This document shows positions 26,539 through 38,947 of a stretch of DNA of 64,000 bases, piece by piece. The notes below the pieces were generated by a model, which saw nothing but the letters and a program-made list of their open reading frames with translations, searched no databases and was not told where the DNA came from. The DNA lies in assembly GCA_013433145.1 (NCBI GenBank), contig CM024187.1:8707326-8771325 (forward strand), in the 5' to 3' direction. The translations under genes were made by a program, and so were the position numbers. Source of the stretch: Ascaris suum (lineage: Eukaryota; Nematoda; Chromadorea; Rhabditida; Ascarididae). Numbering within the stretch: position 1 is the stretch's first letter; each line of letters begins with the position of its first letter.

Positions 26539-28468
26539 ACCGTCACAAATGATCCGATACGTGTACAATGACCACTCCATGGCAGCGATCACTCCACAAG
26601 AACTTCAGTCCATCCACCCGCAGAACACTTCTACCTAAACCACCTTCGAAGAATTCGACACTGCTCCGCGAAACAACGGAATCACATGAACGACCTTCTA
26701 AGCACCTACAACCTCTCTCCCTTTTAAATGGGCGCGCTTTTCCTCCTACAGTTTTCATTTGTTCTATAGGCGAAAATGCTGCTTTTTTTGTGCTTGCTTG
26801 AATCTTACGACAAGCCGCTGTACAAGTTCTCGTAGGGTAAGAAATTCTCCATCAGCTTTGAGTTATTACGTAAATTTCTTCATCTTATTTTCAAATCATG
26901 ATTAGTTAATGCTATACATTATTTTGTAGGAACCAATTTTCAATTGTCTTAGGAGTGTAGCTAAAATAATCTACTGTACACATTTTGCTCATCCATCCTT
27001 GACCATTATCCGGGGATATATAATAATTACCCGCAGTACTAATCGTTAATTCTGTTTGATTTTCCATTCTGCTTTTGAATTCATATAGTTGGCTTCAAAC
27101 GGAAGCGAAAAATGAAATCGATATTAGCAATTGAGATATTCTCAGTGTTATGGGGCCTTCAACCACTCCGATTATGAATCACTACATTAAGTGAAATAAT
27201 TATTACATTTGTTAACTTTCAAATTTATTCAAATCGTTACTCCAATATTTAAAAGCACATCAGTGGTTTCTACTTTGCAACTACGTCACTAAACATAGTA
27301 AAATCAATTAAAATGCGAATTGCAAGTTGCACTGTCAAATATCACAGTAGTTTCTCAAGACTTCTGCTTCGTTCTTGCTACGTCAACTGAGCAATCTTCA
27401 TAGGCGTATTGATGACTGCGGTTATAAGGTGACATCCAAGAATAAATCAGGTAAATCGGCTCCGTCTCATTTATTCCACTTCCTTTTTTTAGTTTCCCCA
27501 AAAGAATGTTAGCTCATTCATACTAGTAATTCGCACCCACACATTCTATATGGCTGTTTAGAGGGCAGCTGGTTATTAAAGGCTGTCGGAATGGTCGATG
27601 ATCAGGACGCCTTGTCAAACAGATAGCAGAAAAATAAATCGTCGCCAAAATAATGTTGAGAAGCCGCGCGCTGTCTCCGTAGCCTCGAATTTTCCCTCCT
27701 TTTCGTATTATCGTTGCCATACCTCTCCAACTTTTCATTTCATTGAATTTTTTTCCTTAATCTTGACGTGTAATTCTGCTTTCGGAACTGCTTCTCGCAA
27801 CGTCAATTCAATTTTTTAAACATTGCCTGTATTTTCCATTCTTTGGACACCATAACTTAATATCGCTGTGCTTAATGAAGCTTCCAAAGTTAGGTCTTGA
27901 TGGCTTGGGAAGAGTTCTAGTGAGGCCTATTAGCCAGCCTCAAAAACCCAGACAGTCAGGCCCGTAACGTTTCTGTACCGACATTTTGTTGTCTTTGGAA
28001 ACTTGCATTTTTGCCTTTCCTTCTAACATTTTATCTCTCAGCTCTATTTTCGTTGGATAACTGGCAAATCGAGTACATTGGTAGGCTTAGCTGTTTAAGT
28101 TACTAGTTTTCCGAGCAGCAGTAGCCTTTTTAATTTAACGAATTTACCAGCAGGAACGATTAACGTCTGCCTAGAAGAATGCATACATTTGCCTCGCACT
28201 TGAACTTGTGTCTACTTAACTTGAAGGAATTTATTTTGTAGAGCGTTAACCTGCGCAAAATGCAACAATTGTTAGAATGAGAATGCAACAAGGAACTTAC
28301 CATCGTTCCCGCCTGATCTCCGCTTAATGTTCAAGCTTCTCTCATGTCCACGAAAACTCAAGTTTTCAATAATCAGCGTATATGCGCTAAACTCAGATGC
28401 CCAACGTTACTTGTTTAAAGGCCAGATGCACAAAGATGAAAGAAACTTTTGCGCTAATTGTGTTTAAC
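26539..28468. other. no supported gene
   Basis: Open frames at 26543-26801 overlap on both strands. No convincing splice-bounded segment was found. Confidence 0.35.
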
Positions 28469-28589
28469 CTAGTGCAGCTTGAAATTTGACGACGAGTGCA
28501 ACTTTCTCTTCTCACTCTCCTTTTCTTCGCACCCCCCTCTTCGCCTCCTTCCATCAGCGAAGCCAAAAAAAAGAATTCATCCCAATTAC
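28469..28589 (-). CDS. candidate internal exon with a basic, nuclear-signal-like stretch
   Basis: On the minus strand the strong acceptor TTATTTTCGCAG and a donor (CTAG then GTTAAA) bound 121 bp. The open frame gives NWDEFFFLASLMEGGEEGG followed by KKRRVRRE, a mono-partite nuclear-localisation-like cluster, and ends in a serine- and cysteine-containing tail. The other two frames are broken early or start with a stop. The sequence is CT-rich on the plus strand, which favours Glu/Arg-rich chance frames on the minus strand. Confidence 0.22.
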
Positions 28590-29594
28590 CTGCGAAAATA
28601 AGTATTCCACCTATGTCAAAAAACATTTACTCTCCATCAGTCAACGTAACATGTAAACGGAAATAATACGGATCTTGAGGCAGTATAATTTGTCTATTAT
28701 ATGCGCGCACGAAATTTCTTTGCATTTAGCGGGAAATTGCTTATACACGTTTCCATTTCGCCAGCCTGAAATCGCTGTAGTTATCCCTCCCCTTTAAACG
28801 TCACGAATGCCGTGTTCAAGTGGACAATGCTCTTATACTAAAACTGCCAAAGTAATCAAGTGAATTCGATTGTGATGTCCAGTTCATTGCACTCTATACA
28901 ATTAAATTGTATTCCAAGTGTTCTAATCCAAGTTGCGAGATCGTAATTGTTACTGGATCATCGTACGTAAGTATGTAAACATATATACATTTTGAGGGTG
29001 AGAACACAAAATGTTGAAAACTTTAGACATTTTTTTGGCGTAAGATGCAAATTTCCGATTGATCTCTACAAAGTACCTATTTTAAAAGCTATCTAATTCG
29101 CAGGAGAGTGTTAGAAGAATTTCGACAATATCGCAGTTGTTCAGTATAATTTTACAACGACTAATATGAGTGTTTTAATATGGATATTTTTTAAAATCTG
29201 TAGCATTTCCTAAAATGTCTGATAAACGCATTCATTGTTTAGAAGTAGCACGCGTTGCCCGATTGTTATTCGACCCTATTCAATTTGTATATTCGAATCG
29301 GAGGAAATGTTCTCAGTTTCTTGAATTTTTTTAGTTTGGAGTGTCAAGTTCAAATGCTGAGAATAAAAATGTCGAATGAGCGGAAAGTCCGCCTATCCGC
29401 TAGTCTTTCCTCAACTAGACTTTGCACAAGGCAAAAGCTTTTTCCCCAAAATAACAGCGTCCGATAGCAAACTTTTCTAAATGAGGAAACCCGCTTCAGC
29501 TTTTTTGGCTTTTTTTCCTACTTACTCAGGCTCATTCGATTATCAATGAATCAGCAGTTGTCAATACATATGGACTGCATTCTACTTAGTGTAC

Positions 29595-29713
29595 CAACAA
29601 CATAGCACCAGTTATAGCAACAGCATCGATGATGCCGACAACAACGAGAACGTTTGAGTGTGCTCCCACTAGTGTGCATAACAATCTTTTTAATGGCACC
29701 ACATTCAGCAGCG
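29595..29713 (-). CDS. candidate membrane-protein exon (second frame is cysteine-rich)
   Basis: A very strong acceptor (TTGTTTTATTTTAG) opens a 119-bp segment ending at TTGTTG then GTACAC. Entering with two bases, it reads LLNVVPLKRLLCTLVGAH and then SNVLVVVGIIDAVAITGAML, a helix-loop-helix membrane pattern. Entering with one base, the same DNA reads through a stretch with eight cysteines (including RCCRHHRCCCYNWC) to a stop at 29551. The membrane reading fits both splice sites. The cysteine-rich reading depends on low-complexity TGTTGT codons. I prefer the membrane reading but cannot name the family. Confidence 0.3.
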
Positions 29714-32700
29714 CTAAAATAAAACAATATTTGAAGTATTAGAAATATCGCTTGGAAGAGCCTTTGTGCAAATAAACGAAGCATTAGATGCAGAGTGCTA
29801 AAGCTCATAAAGCGAGCAATATTACGCTTATTAAGCTTATACGATAGGCCGGCCTACTAAATTCTGCTCAATTCTAGAAATAAAAGACGCAGCGGCAGAA
29901 TTTCATTTGCACATTCTAAAGTGAAAGATATTGGCTACGTTTGCTGAGGAATTTTTCTCGTGTACTGCAACAATTCGTCTCTTCTTATTCAAATTGAGGC
30001 GAAAAAAAACTGAGCAACATCACTTTTTCGTTCGTTTATTGTTCTTTTATGAATGGACCGACCAGTGACTGCAATATGTATGAAGCGTGTTTTAATAACA
30101 TGTCTCTTTGTATAGGCCACTACTTCCTCTAGCCTCACAAGCCAAACGCAACACTACTTAAGAAATATTGCTCAGAAATCTCATTATCAGTGATAGGCAT
30201 TTTGAGAAGTAAGTGCTCAGTTGTCATCATCAAATTGCTTTTATAGATGAGATATCTGAAACATTAGAACAATGAAGAAACCACTCCATGTTGGAGCCTA
30301 AACGGTGACGTCTGAATCGTTAAATGAGTGAGGATGAAACAATAAGGTCTCAGTTGTTTCTAGATTATATGATGGATAAGTGTGGTTATCAAATTAAAGC
30401 GTGGCATTGCATCGTTGCAACACATATATCGCAGTCGTATAATGTCTAAATGTTCACATCAAGGTTTCCGATTACTCAGCGTGCAAATGTTGGACGTTTC
30501 CCTAGTGAACCGCCTGATGTGGAAGTGATTGAGTGCCTAGTCACGTGCAACTCACCGCCACTCGTACAACATCGATTATATTTCTGCAGCGTTTCTCACT
30601 ACTCATAATTTTTGGTACAATCATTACTTCGCGTTTAGCAACTCGCTCTTCTCTTTGTTCTCTTGCACGTTGCTCTCACGTTTCCTATGCACACCTATGC
30701 AATCCATTTAATCTCTTTTCAACAAATGATGCGCTTTGTTTCTTATATTCTGTGGTTACGCGAGTGCCTGTCAGTGATTTCGTTGCGATCGATTAACTTC
30801 TGAAGTGGTTGCGGATGTCATTTCTAATCATATTTACGTATTCATAAAAGCTTCGATCATGCACACGTTCCGTCGTCTTCTTCATCGGCGGCGGCGTTCG
30901 CAAAAAAAAAGTGTTATGATAGACACTGAATGTGCTTTCATATAGAGCTATTCACTTCTCTTTATAACGTTGTTTAAAACTGATGAATTTGTTGGAACAA
31001 TTCAGAGTGGAGAACGTTGTTCAGCTGCCTTTGTCAAAGCACACATTTTGAAAAGGCGCTTATTTAAGAGTCTTTCGTTCGCTTATTGTTCGCAACGAGA
31101 GCCTTTAGTGACCGCATCCGCAATACTTTAAAACCTCAACTTCGCCTCGAAAAATCCTCTATAGTTTCGAAGCACTGCCGACAAACATTGCCAACGAACA
31201 ATTGAAAGAAACATGCTGCTAATGCGAATGCGACAAGTGTCTGTTAAAAGGCCCCATTATGACCTTCAATTTTCAAATCAAGCTGAATGTCACAAGAAGA
31301 TCGAAAGAAACGGTTCCAAGTTTAGAAAAATTGGCGGCTGCTATTCGACTGCATATATCGGTCACTGTTTTTTTTTCGCTCCTTCATTTGTGCGCTTCTG
31401 ATTTACATTTCCGCTCCTAGCAATCACTGGCCTGTGTCATTAAGGCCGCCACAGTTTAAAAGAATCCTAGACAGTACCAGTTGTGCAGGTCAAGGATATG
31501 CATGCGGAAGTGGCATAGGCAAATAATTATGCCTTTCTGAGGCGATTTATGCTCACTTGGAGTGCGAAAGAAAAAAAAGTGTCGTCATTCTGTTGTATTT
31601 TTTAAAACTCTCTACACGCCTCTTTGTCCGCACGTAAAAACGCCCGCAGCATTCGTGTCGCTGAATGGATAGAAGAGTCGGTGAATGTGAGCCATATGGA
31701 TGCATCACATCAACTTGCCATGACACTAGATTGTTGGATTTGTTGGTTGAAATTGCACGTAAGCGTGCGATTTTATGTCAGTGTTGAATCAATAATGGAA
31801 TGTGTGTAGTGAGTTCGGCTTTCACGTTTCCATGAATCTAGGTTTTTGTTAATGATATACTGGTGTTATGAAAGGATAGGCTATTGTTTGTCCGTGGCTA
31901 GGAACCTCAACATATGACGCATTCGTTTATCCACTCTTCCGCTTCTCTATACGAAACCACGATGGTGGAAACAGATCTTGAAATGTAGTGCGCTATCACC
32001 GCAACGTTATTCCAGCAAATTGCACCAGTTTTATGTTCATCATTTTTCAGATCATTAGGGCTAAAGCGAGCTTACAAATACTTCACTCTATATTTGTGAA
32101 CTCTACTTTGTATCATAATGTTAACCATAGTTATTTGAATAACAAAGTGGGAATTGAATTGCATCTTGGTGTTTAAACGAATCGTCACCTATGTCGCCAT
32201 AAGAACACAAAGAAGCCTAAATCCTTACATTCTCCATTTTGATGAGCATGAACAACAATCGAGAGAGTGAGTATTCACTATTTCTGCTATTCACGATCGT
32301 TCTAGTAAGAACGCCAATCAATAATCTACTCATCAATGCACATAAGTTGACGACCGTCGACGCGCCCATACAGCACTTCATAGTGCGCACTTTTGAAATC
32401 TGTTTTCAGTAAGCTGAACGAAGAGAAAAAATATCCCGGAATTACACCCGCCTTACTAAAAAAAAAAGTTGTAGAAAGAATCAAATTTGGTATGTTGACG
32501 GCCGCGGACAATATTTCTTGATAAATGTATGCCGACGGCTCGTGCACCAACTCGAAAGAGACGTCATCCTTGTAGTTACTGCGTAGAGTTGAAAGTAATA
32601 CTACAGGACAGGGTGGTTCTTAGTAACATTTTGCTCCTTTACCAAGTACTTTCAAAAGAACTACTTTCTCAGGGACATATCTCTTTGGAATTGAAAAGCA

Positions 32701-35700
32701 TACATCCAGAGATCGATGGTGTCACTCTAGATGAGTGGTTAATTGCAAGTGGTTAATTGCAACTTTTCGGCACTATTCCACACGACTGCCAGCTGGGGTG
32801 GCAGTTCCGCAGCAGAGTGTCGTCATTATTACTTATCTAAGGATAAACAGTAGTTATTGATCTTCCGCACTATGCTATCGATAGAAGATTGCTTAATCAT
32901 GAGCTCTGCTTCTAATCTGAGTACTCTTAAAGGGTGAGCTTTTCAGTAGCGCATTACTAGTTGCTTGTATCTTGAAGACAAAAACTAAACGCTGTTCTCA
33001 TCAGCGATCATGTACTGACAGCTAGTTCGTTATAGTTTTATTTGCTAGAACGCTCGCGGCTGCGGTAGAAACCCTGTCAATAGATATTTTTATCGCCGCT
33101 TATTGTGTCAACTCAGCAGGTAACCGTTTGTATCTCGCGAAATGCCACAAAAAATAGAATTAGTTCCTTATGAAATTTCTTTCTTGTTTAGACACTTGTA
33201 AATGCAGTCGCTCCATAATAACACTTATTACTCGTCTGCCATTTACCAATTTGAGCATTTCATAATTTTTGCTGGAAGCAGAGCAGAAAACTTGGTAAAT
33301 GTAGACCCAAGTTAACCGTATTTCCAACAATTGCTGTGGGCCCATTGTAAGAGTGTTCGGCAGTACGACTGAAATGTTCGAATTTTCATTCCTCAATGAG
33401 TACAGCTGTGGTTTCCTTCGTGAATCCAGCAATTTAATCATCAAGCACCTCAATGCTATCTGTTCGTCTCAGTCTTTTTTTTGCATTTATCTGAGCTGCA
33501 GATCAATTTCGAGAGTACCAACTGAGGCATGAGCTCTCTCAACTGCGGTAACCTCTTTTACACTGGGAATAAGTAAGCTGAATTACACAATTTATCGTCA
33601 TTTGCTTTTGTTTAGTCATTTCATTTGTTTAACTCTTCTCAGTACACCATATGCATCGTGTGCGCTGAAGCTAACTTATGACATAAATGTTTCACGAAGG
33701 ACATTTCACATCATCTACTTCATCCTCAGTGCCAACAAACGATCTTTTTTCGGCCTCACCTTTGTAAACCGAAATGCTTGAGAACACTTCCAGCACAGAC
33801 AGAAACAGAGGATCGCTTAGGATATCGTTCTCTGAGACAGTTACTGATATTTCGGAAAATAGTCTTATTCATCGAAAAAACGAAGCAGTGAAGAACTGTT
33901 CTGTTTGGTTCATATGTCTGACCGTGGAGAACGTGAGGAGCACGATGGGAACCCATTGGACCGCAAATGTTCGCACCGGGTTTGCCGGTGAAAAGTCGGG
34001 GAGGAGAAGACTTGGGGGCTTATCTTACAGGGAACCAGTCAGAGAACGGCTCATTTTATTAAGTCGTTCGGTGTCAAACCTTAATGGTGTCAGCAAAGTA
34101 GTAAAGCCCTTACTAATAGTCTTTTTGTTCGTTATGAGCAGTGCGATGCTTCTAGTAAGATGCATTGTACGGTGAGAGTGGTACTCACCAAGGTGTAGTG
34201 ATCACGTTGTACCAAAGTCACAAGAGATTTAGCACCTGTAGTGAGAAACCATGAGAAAATGAAATCTATTCTCACAGCAACAGTATAAGAATCAAGAATT
34301 ACAACAGTAATCTCATCGCGACTAAGGTGCTCTTGATTTTCACGTCAGAAATGTAAGAATTTCGTCGATCACCTCCGCTATGGTGCTATCAGCAAACGCT
34401 CACAATTTTCATGAAGTGGCAATTCTTGAAATCACCGCATTTGATACGTGCCAATTTAATGATGGCGTATCCAGCAAAATTTTGGTGGGGAATTTATGAG
34501 GAAATGAATTTTCGCAAACTCGTAGAAGGAGTGAAAGATGAGGCGAAAATCACGCAGATTCATGGAAGGTGCAGAAGATGAAATGAATTTTCTAGGAATT
34601 GGTAAAGATTTAATGGTCCTTAATTTAAACACTGAAGCGAATTTCGACAGTTTTGCTGAACCGCAGTAACAGTATTGACTGACTTTGTTTGTCCGTAAAA
34701 ACTTAACGGCGTCATGCAATGCAGAAGTGGCACGCAAATTTTGCAGAAATGAAAGGTAAAGGATAAAACTTTATTCCATGAATAAAGTGAAGCAACACGA
34801 CAAGAGTAAGAAAGAAGTTAGATGAAATAACAAAAAGGAAGGCCGGAATAGCTGCAACAAAACAGCCCTAACAACCCCTGCGCAAGTCATAATAAAATAG
34901 AACACCAAAACTGCAGCGTTTCCTCGCCTTACGTGACTTGCTTATGCGACTCACATTAAGTCGTCAAACAGAGATCTTACAAACTTTTAGGAACAGCAAA
35001 CGTACAACTGGAGACGAGCAGTTATGAAATGATGTATGCCTTAACATAAATTTTCCGCAACTCCATTGTACTTTTTTCGTGCAGTCCGAAAGTCTACATT
35101 ACGCATCTGTCTGTTTTCGGATGGAGCCTTTTGTATGTGTCTGCAAATACTCCGTGCTCTTCATATAACGCGTGTGAATGGATACAGCAGCGTCATCGGC
35201 TCGTAACGTCAAAACATTTTCGCTGCGTTACTGAATGCCGACAAACGCGAAACGTTTTGCAGTTTCATTAACAATTTCGACTGCACCTGGCCGGCCACCG
35301 CTCAATACGCGAATTCGCGACAGCTGGTTATCAACAGCCACGCGAATTCATTTGCACACTTATTTGAACTTTGCTCACTTAGCGAGGTGTCGAACTCTAT
35401 GAATGTTGAAGCCGATATTGAACAACATTAAGCGGCAAGAAACAACACAACTTTATACGTATGCAAGAGTGCTGGTCAAAGTTTTCTTATTGCTATCCTC
35501 CACATGTGAACGGGAAAGGAGGTAGGGAAAGATTATACGAGGAAGGGTCTACTTTACGGTGGTCGCGAATATTCGTCAGTGGCGGAGAAAATGATCTCAT
35601 CCTTCTTCATATTTTCGAAAAAAAGGTTCTGGACAATCTTCATTTGATCTCTCAGTGGTAAAATAATTTCTGATGGGTTGCTGTTCCTGATGATAGCTAG

Positions 35701-37640
35701 TTTTTTTTCTGGCCGTGAGATGGGGTTTTTCGTGGGTGGCATCGAAATGTCGGTTATTGCTGCTGAGTGAGCACCTCGATCTGAATATCCGGCATCATGA
35801 AAACAGGAGTTCAGTTATCCCGAAATCTTGCTTGGTAATGGAAGGGGGAGGGTAAATGCTTGCAGCCCCTATGTAGTGGCAAAACCGCGTGCACTCCCCA
35901 ATATTCAATAAGTTCTTTTCTTCATCTTTTCCTATAAATATCGGATTTTGTCTTCCTTATATTCAGATGCAGCGCTATTTCATTCCCTCGCATCTTCCCC
36001 TGCTTCTTATCTATGGAAGAAATGAGCAGCATAAAAACAAATGTGCGCTCTCCACTTTATGTGTGGGGAAAAATGTCTTGCCAACAGATCGGCTTTCTGC
36101 GCCGTCATTCGGCTCTTCGAACTGATTTTAAACAGCCTACCAAGCAGTACGACGATACAGATCGGCTGCCTATTCCAAGCCTCGAATCCTTCGCTCAGAT
36201 TTCTCGAGCTGCAAATTTTCGCAATTTTTAGAGTTCTGGATTTCGGCTCCTCCTGAATATGCGGTTTTGGCTTTTAAGAGTTTCATGAGAACATATCCAG
36301 CTCTCTCTTGGCGCATCTGAAATACGTCGGTACGTCGATCAGGGACCGTGAGATGGCACACGGAAATTTGCGACTTTCTCATCATAAGGGAGGTTTCGAG
36401 AGAACATTTTCGTCCTCGATTCTGTTGATTCGTGTACCGAACGAAACAGCTCAACGAGTTGATCGCAAATATGTGCTGCATATGTGACTTTTTCAAGGTT
36501 GTTGGAAAATACAGTTTGTAAAATGGTCACACTGCACGCCACAGTATACGTATTGTTAGAGAAAAGACAAAATCGCTGCAAACCCGCCGTCCTTTATCTT
36601 CTTGTGTGCATGGAAGATCCGCCTAGCGAGTTATTGTCCAAGTATCCGGTCACCCGTTTCCATGTGACGTACCCTTATCTAATGGGCGCGCGTTGTGCAT
36701 GCATGCACAATGACACGGGCATGCGCGGATGGAAGGATGCCTGGGATATCTGTGACCGGGTACAGTTCTCGTCGCGCTCAGTTGTTGTGGAGGGTGTTCT
36801 GCCAGATTAATTGTGTGGATCGCCCTGACAATGCGGGATGGAATGGGCAAGTGATTGTGGCTGGTGCAAGGGCGCAGTCCAGGTCCTGACTGATCGCATA
36901 GCGTGAGGGATTTCAGGCATTTTTTCACCGTTCCCGCCGCCATTAGTGGTTCGCCGTCGCAGACTACCCAGACGAACAGTATTTACTCCACCAAATCTTT
37001 GTTTTCATGTTGCAACTGTACGTCGATATTACTTCAAATATTTGCTGTCGCACCATACCGATGTCTTAGCGATCTTTCGGCAGCCGCACTCCGTAAACTT
37101 CTGCTGGTTTTGAAGGTCTGACCGGTCGAAATTGAGGAAACTTCTTTATAATCCCCTTCTTCTTGTCATTCGTTGTCTGTACCGCGACGTCGTGTTTCCC
37201 TTGCTTGCCTGCAAGCTTGTCCTGTGTTGTGTTTAACGCTGCAAAGTTTTAGCTTGCGGGGCTTCAAAACTTCTTTCCAAGCTGTTTAATTTCAAAACCT
37301 AATCAGGTGGTTTTCAGTGGGGAACAAGTGGTTTTGACATTTCGATGGTATAAATTTGTTGAAAGGGATTTTCTCGCTGGTTAGAAACTCGGACTGGTGG
37401 GTGTGCGCGGTGTGTTAATGTGGTGCGTGGAGTAGTCTTTCGTAGTGCAAAGTGGGCTGAGAAGTGAGATATGGGCTGCTGGTGAGATGTGTAAATAAGG
37501 TTGAAATGTTCATATTGCATGACAGCAACACAAAACAACAGAACAAAGATGAGGAAGCAAGCGGTTAAAAAGCAAAAAACGAGCCATGGCCTTAAAATCG
37601 GGCATTTCTCCCCTGTTGTGGTCATTCGTACCCGCTACAG
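29714..37640. other. no firmly supported gene
   Basis: This is the longest stretch without an assignable exon. Minus-strand frames at 35554-35742 and 36339-36581 have plausible protein composition (for example ICDQLVELFRSVHESTESR) but no matching splice sites or known motif. The 36.6-37.0 kb part is richer in G+C than its surroundings. The 14-bp duplication at 32.7 kb is listed separately. Confidence 0.35.
32735..32762. repeat. perfect 14-bp tandem duplication
   Basis: GTGGTTAATTGCAA is repeated head to tail with no mismatch. The second copy places a TAA in the plus-strand frame running through this region (from 32529). Confidence 0.9.
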
Positions 37641-37813
37641 TTCACCACCTCACGCTTGTCGTTGTAATTTACTGTTTATTACTCAAAGTTCACCACAAGC
37701 ACACTTATTCCCACTCCAATGCACTCGCTGTTTATCAATTTAGGCTTACTTCCCACCTCTCCCTTTCTTATTCACCACTCGTATACAAGCCTTCTGAACC
37801 TGTAGTTCACCAC
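37641..37813. repeat. cluster of TTCACCAC motifs
   Basis: TTCACCAC occurs four times within 173 bp, at 37641, 37689, 37771 and 37806, with a weaker copy near 37848. Two copies share the longer GTTCACCACCTC. Spacing is irregular, so this is not a simple tandem repeat. The sequence is otherwise pyrimidine-rich. Confidence 0.5.
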
Positions 37814-38509
37814 CTCTTATTCCTTCCGGCAGCACAACGTATTGCGCACCACTTCAGATCTAATTTCTCTCCTTAGCACCAGCTCGTGCCTCACAGTATA
37901 CAAATCACCGCACACAATGTCATACAATCCTATGACACTCCAAACAAACCGCCTGCAGCCGCCAGTCCACATTTCCAATCAGCAAGAAAAGTTATGCCAC
38001 CACATCGATCAGTTCGATTTGTCAGACAATTTCCCCCAACTCGACGTCTAGTAGGCAGAATTTCGAAACTGAAAAAGATGAACCGAAAGAACATTAGGTA
38101 TACTGTCCCTTTTAATGCAGATTGTACATCAGACGTTCGAACAAATATCTCTGAACATCACGCTCCTTCACTGTAGGAAGCGAGAAGACGGGGTCACTGC
38201 CAACCTTTTCAGCACATTAGCACATCCCGTTTTGTGAACGGAGCTGTTTGCACCCTGACTGTTTTTTAAAGGTACTACATGAGGGCGCTACCGCTCCTAA
38301 AGGTTCAGGCCATCGTTCGGCTTCTCCTGTTTCTGGCTACATCTCTTCAACGAAGCTGGAGGCAAAAATATAAATTCTATATGATACCCTGACGAGCTTC
38401 CTACTGCCTTCAACAGTCTGCCAATGTTACCTAAAGTGCATGAGCTAGGAGGCTCAGTCTCCTTGGATACTGCAAATTAGGCCCCAATATTTGATCTCTC
38501 TCTTTCCAG

Positions 38510-38857
38510 TCATCTGTTTCGTCCTCATCGGATTCTGACATTTCACTATATGCACTGCTAGATTGCCGTTACCTTTGCCATATGAACTGGTTACAGCCAG
38601 TTTTTATTTTTTATTTTTATTTTTTTCCTTTTTTTGGAAAGGCGCAGCACCTAGCATCACTTTTCAAAAGCGCAAGCCATGTTTGCGTTCAAGCCAGATA
38701 TCACTCCGCACATCAACGAATCGTCAGTGTCCCTGGATCTTCAGATGAGCTCGTCCAGCTGTCTGAGCATCGTGACTTTGAGCATCGTGATGGACGGATA
38801 ATTTCTTTAAACTTAAGAGCGCATTTTCGAGAGAGCTGTTTTCAGTGCAGAGAATAG
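38510..38857 (+). CDS. candidate terminal exon(s), serine/aspartate-rich start
   Basis: An excellent acceptor (ATCTCTCTCTTTCCAG) is followed by 115 open codons to a TAG at 38855. The protein begins SSVSSSSDSDISLYALL, an acidic serine cluster typical of phosphorylated linkers. It then passes through FIFYFYFFPFF, encoded by a T-rich tract that looks like intron sequence, before a more ordinary segment (GSSDELVQLSEHRDFEHRDG). The T-rich tract may be a small intron, so two exons are as likely as one. A 115-codon opening right after an acceptor is unlikely by chance. No family is recognised. Confidence 0.3.
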   Translation, partial: SSVSSSSDSDISLYALLDCRYLCHMNWLQPVFIFYFYFFPFFGKAQHLASLFKSASHVCVQARYHSAHQRIVSVPGSSDELVQLSEHRDFEHRDGRIISLNLRAHFRESCFQCRE

Positions 38858-38903
38858 TTGCAGTAATAAACGAATCCCTGATACACTTCCCGCCCCAAAA
38901 TGT

Positions 38904-38947
38904 CAGTAATGACCGATGGTCATGCCAGTAATGACCGATGGTCATGC
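38904..38947. repeat. perfect 22-bp tandem duplication with internal palindrome
   Basis: The unit CAGTAATGACCGATGGTCAT plus GC is present twice, at 38904-38925 and 38926-38947, without a mismatch. Each unit contains ATGACC-GAT-GGTCAT, a perfect 6-bp inverted repeat. Confidence 0.9.

Noticed and set aside
26191..26571. Plus- and minus-strand frames with proline-rich or glycine-rich ends
   Set aside because: The distinctive residues come from translating the TC/C microsatellite.
36650..36943. GC-richer segment with open frames on both strands, first suspected as a retroelement 3' region
   Set aside because: No reverse-transcriptase, endonuclease or known repeat end could be identified, so it is left unassigned.
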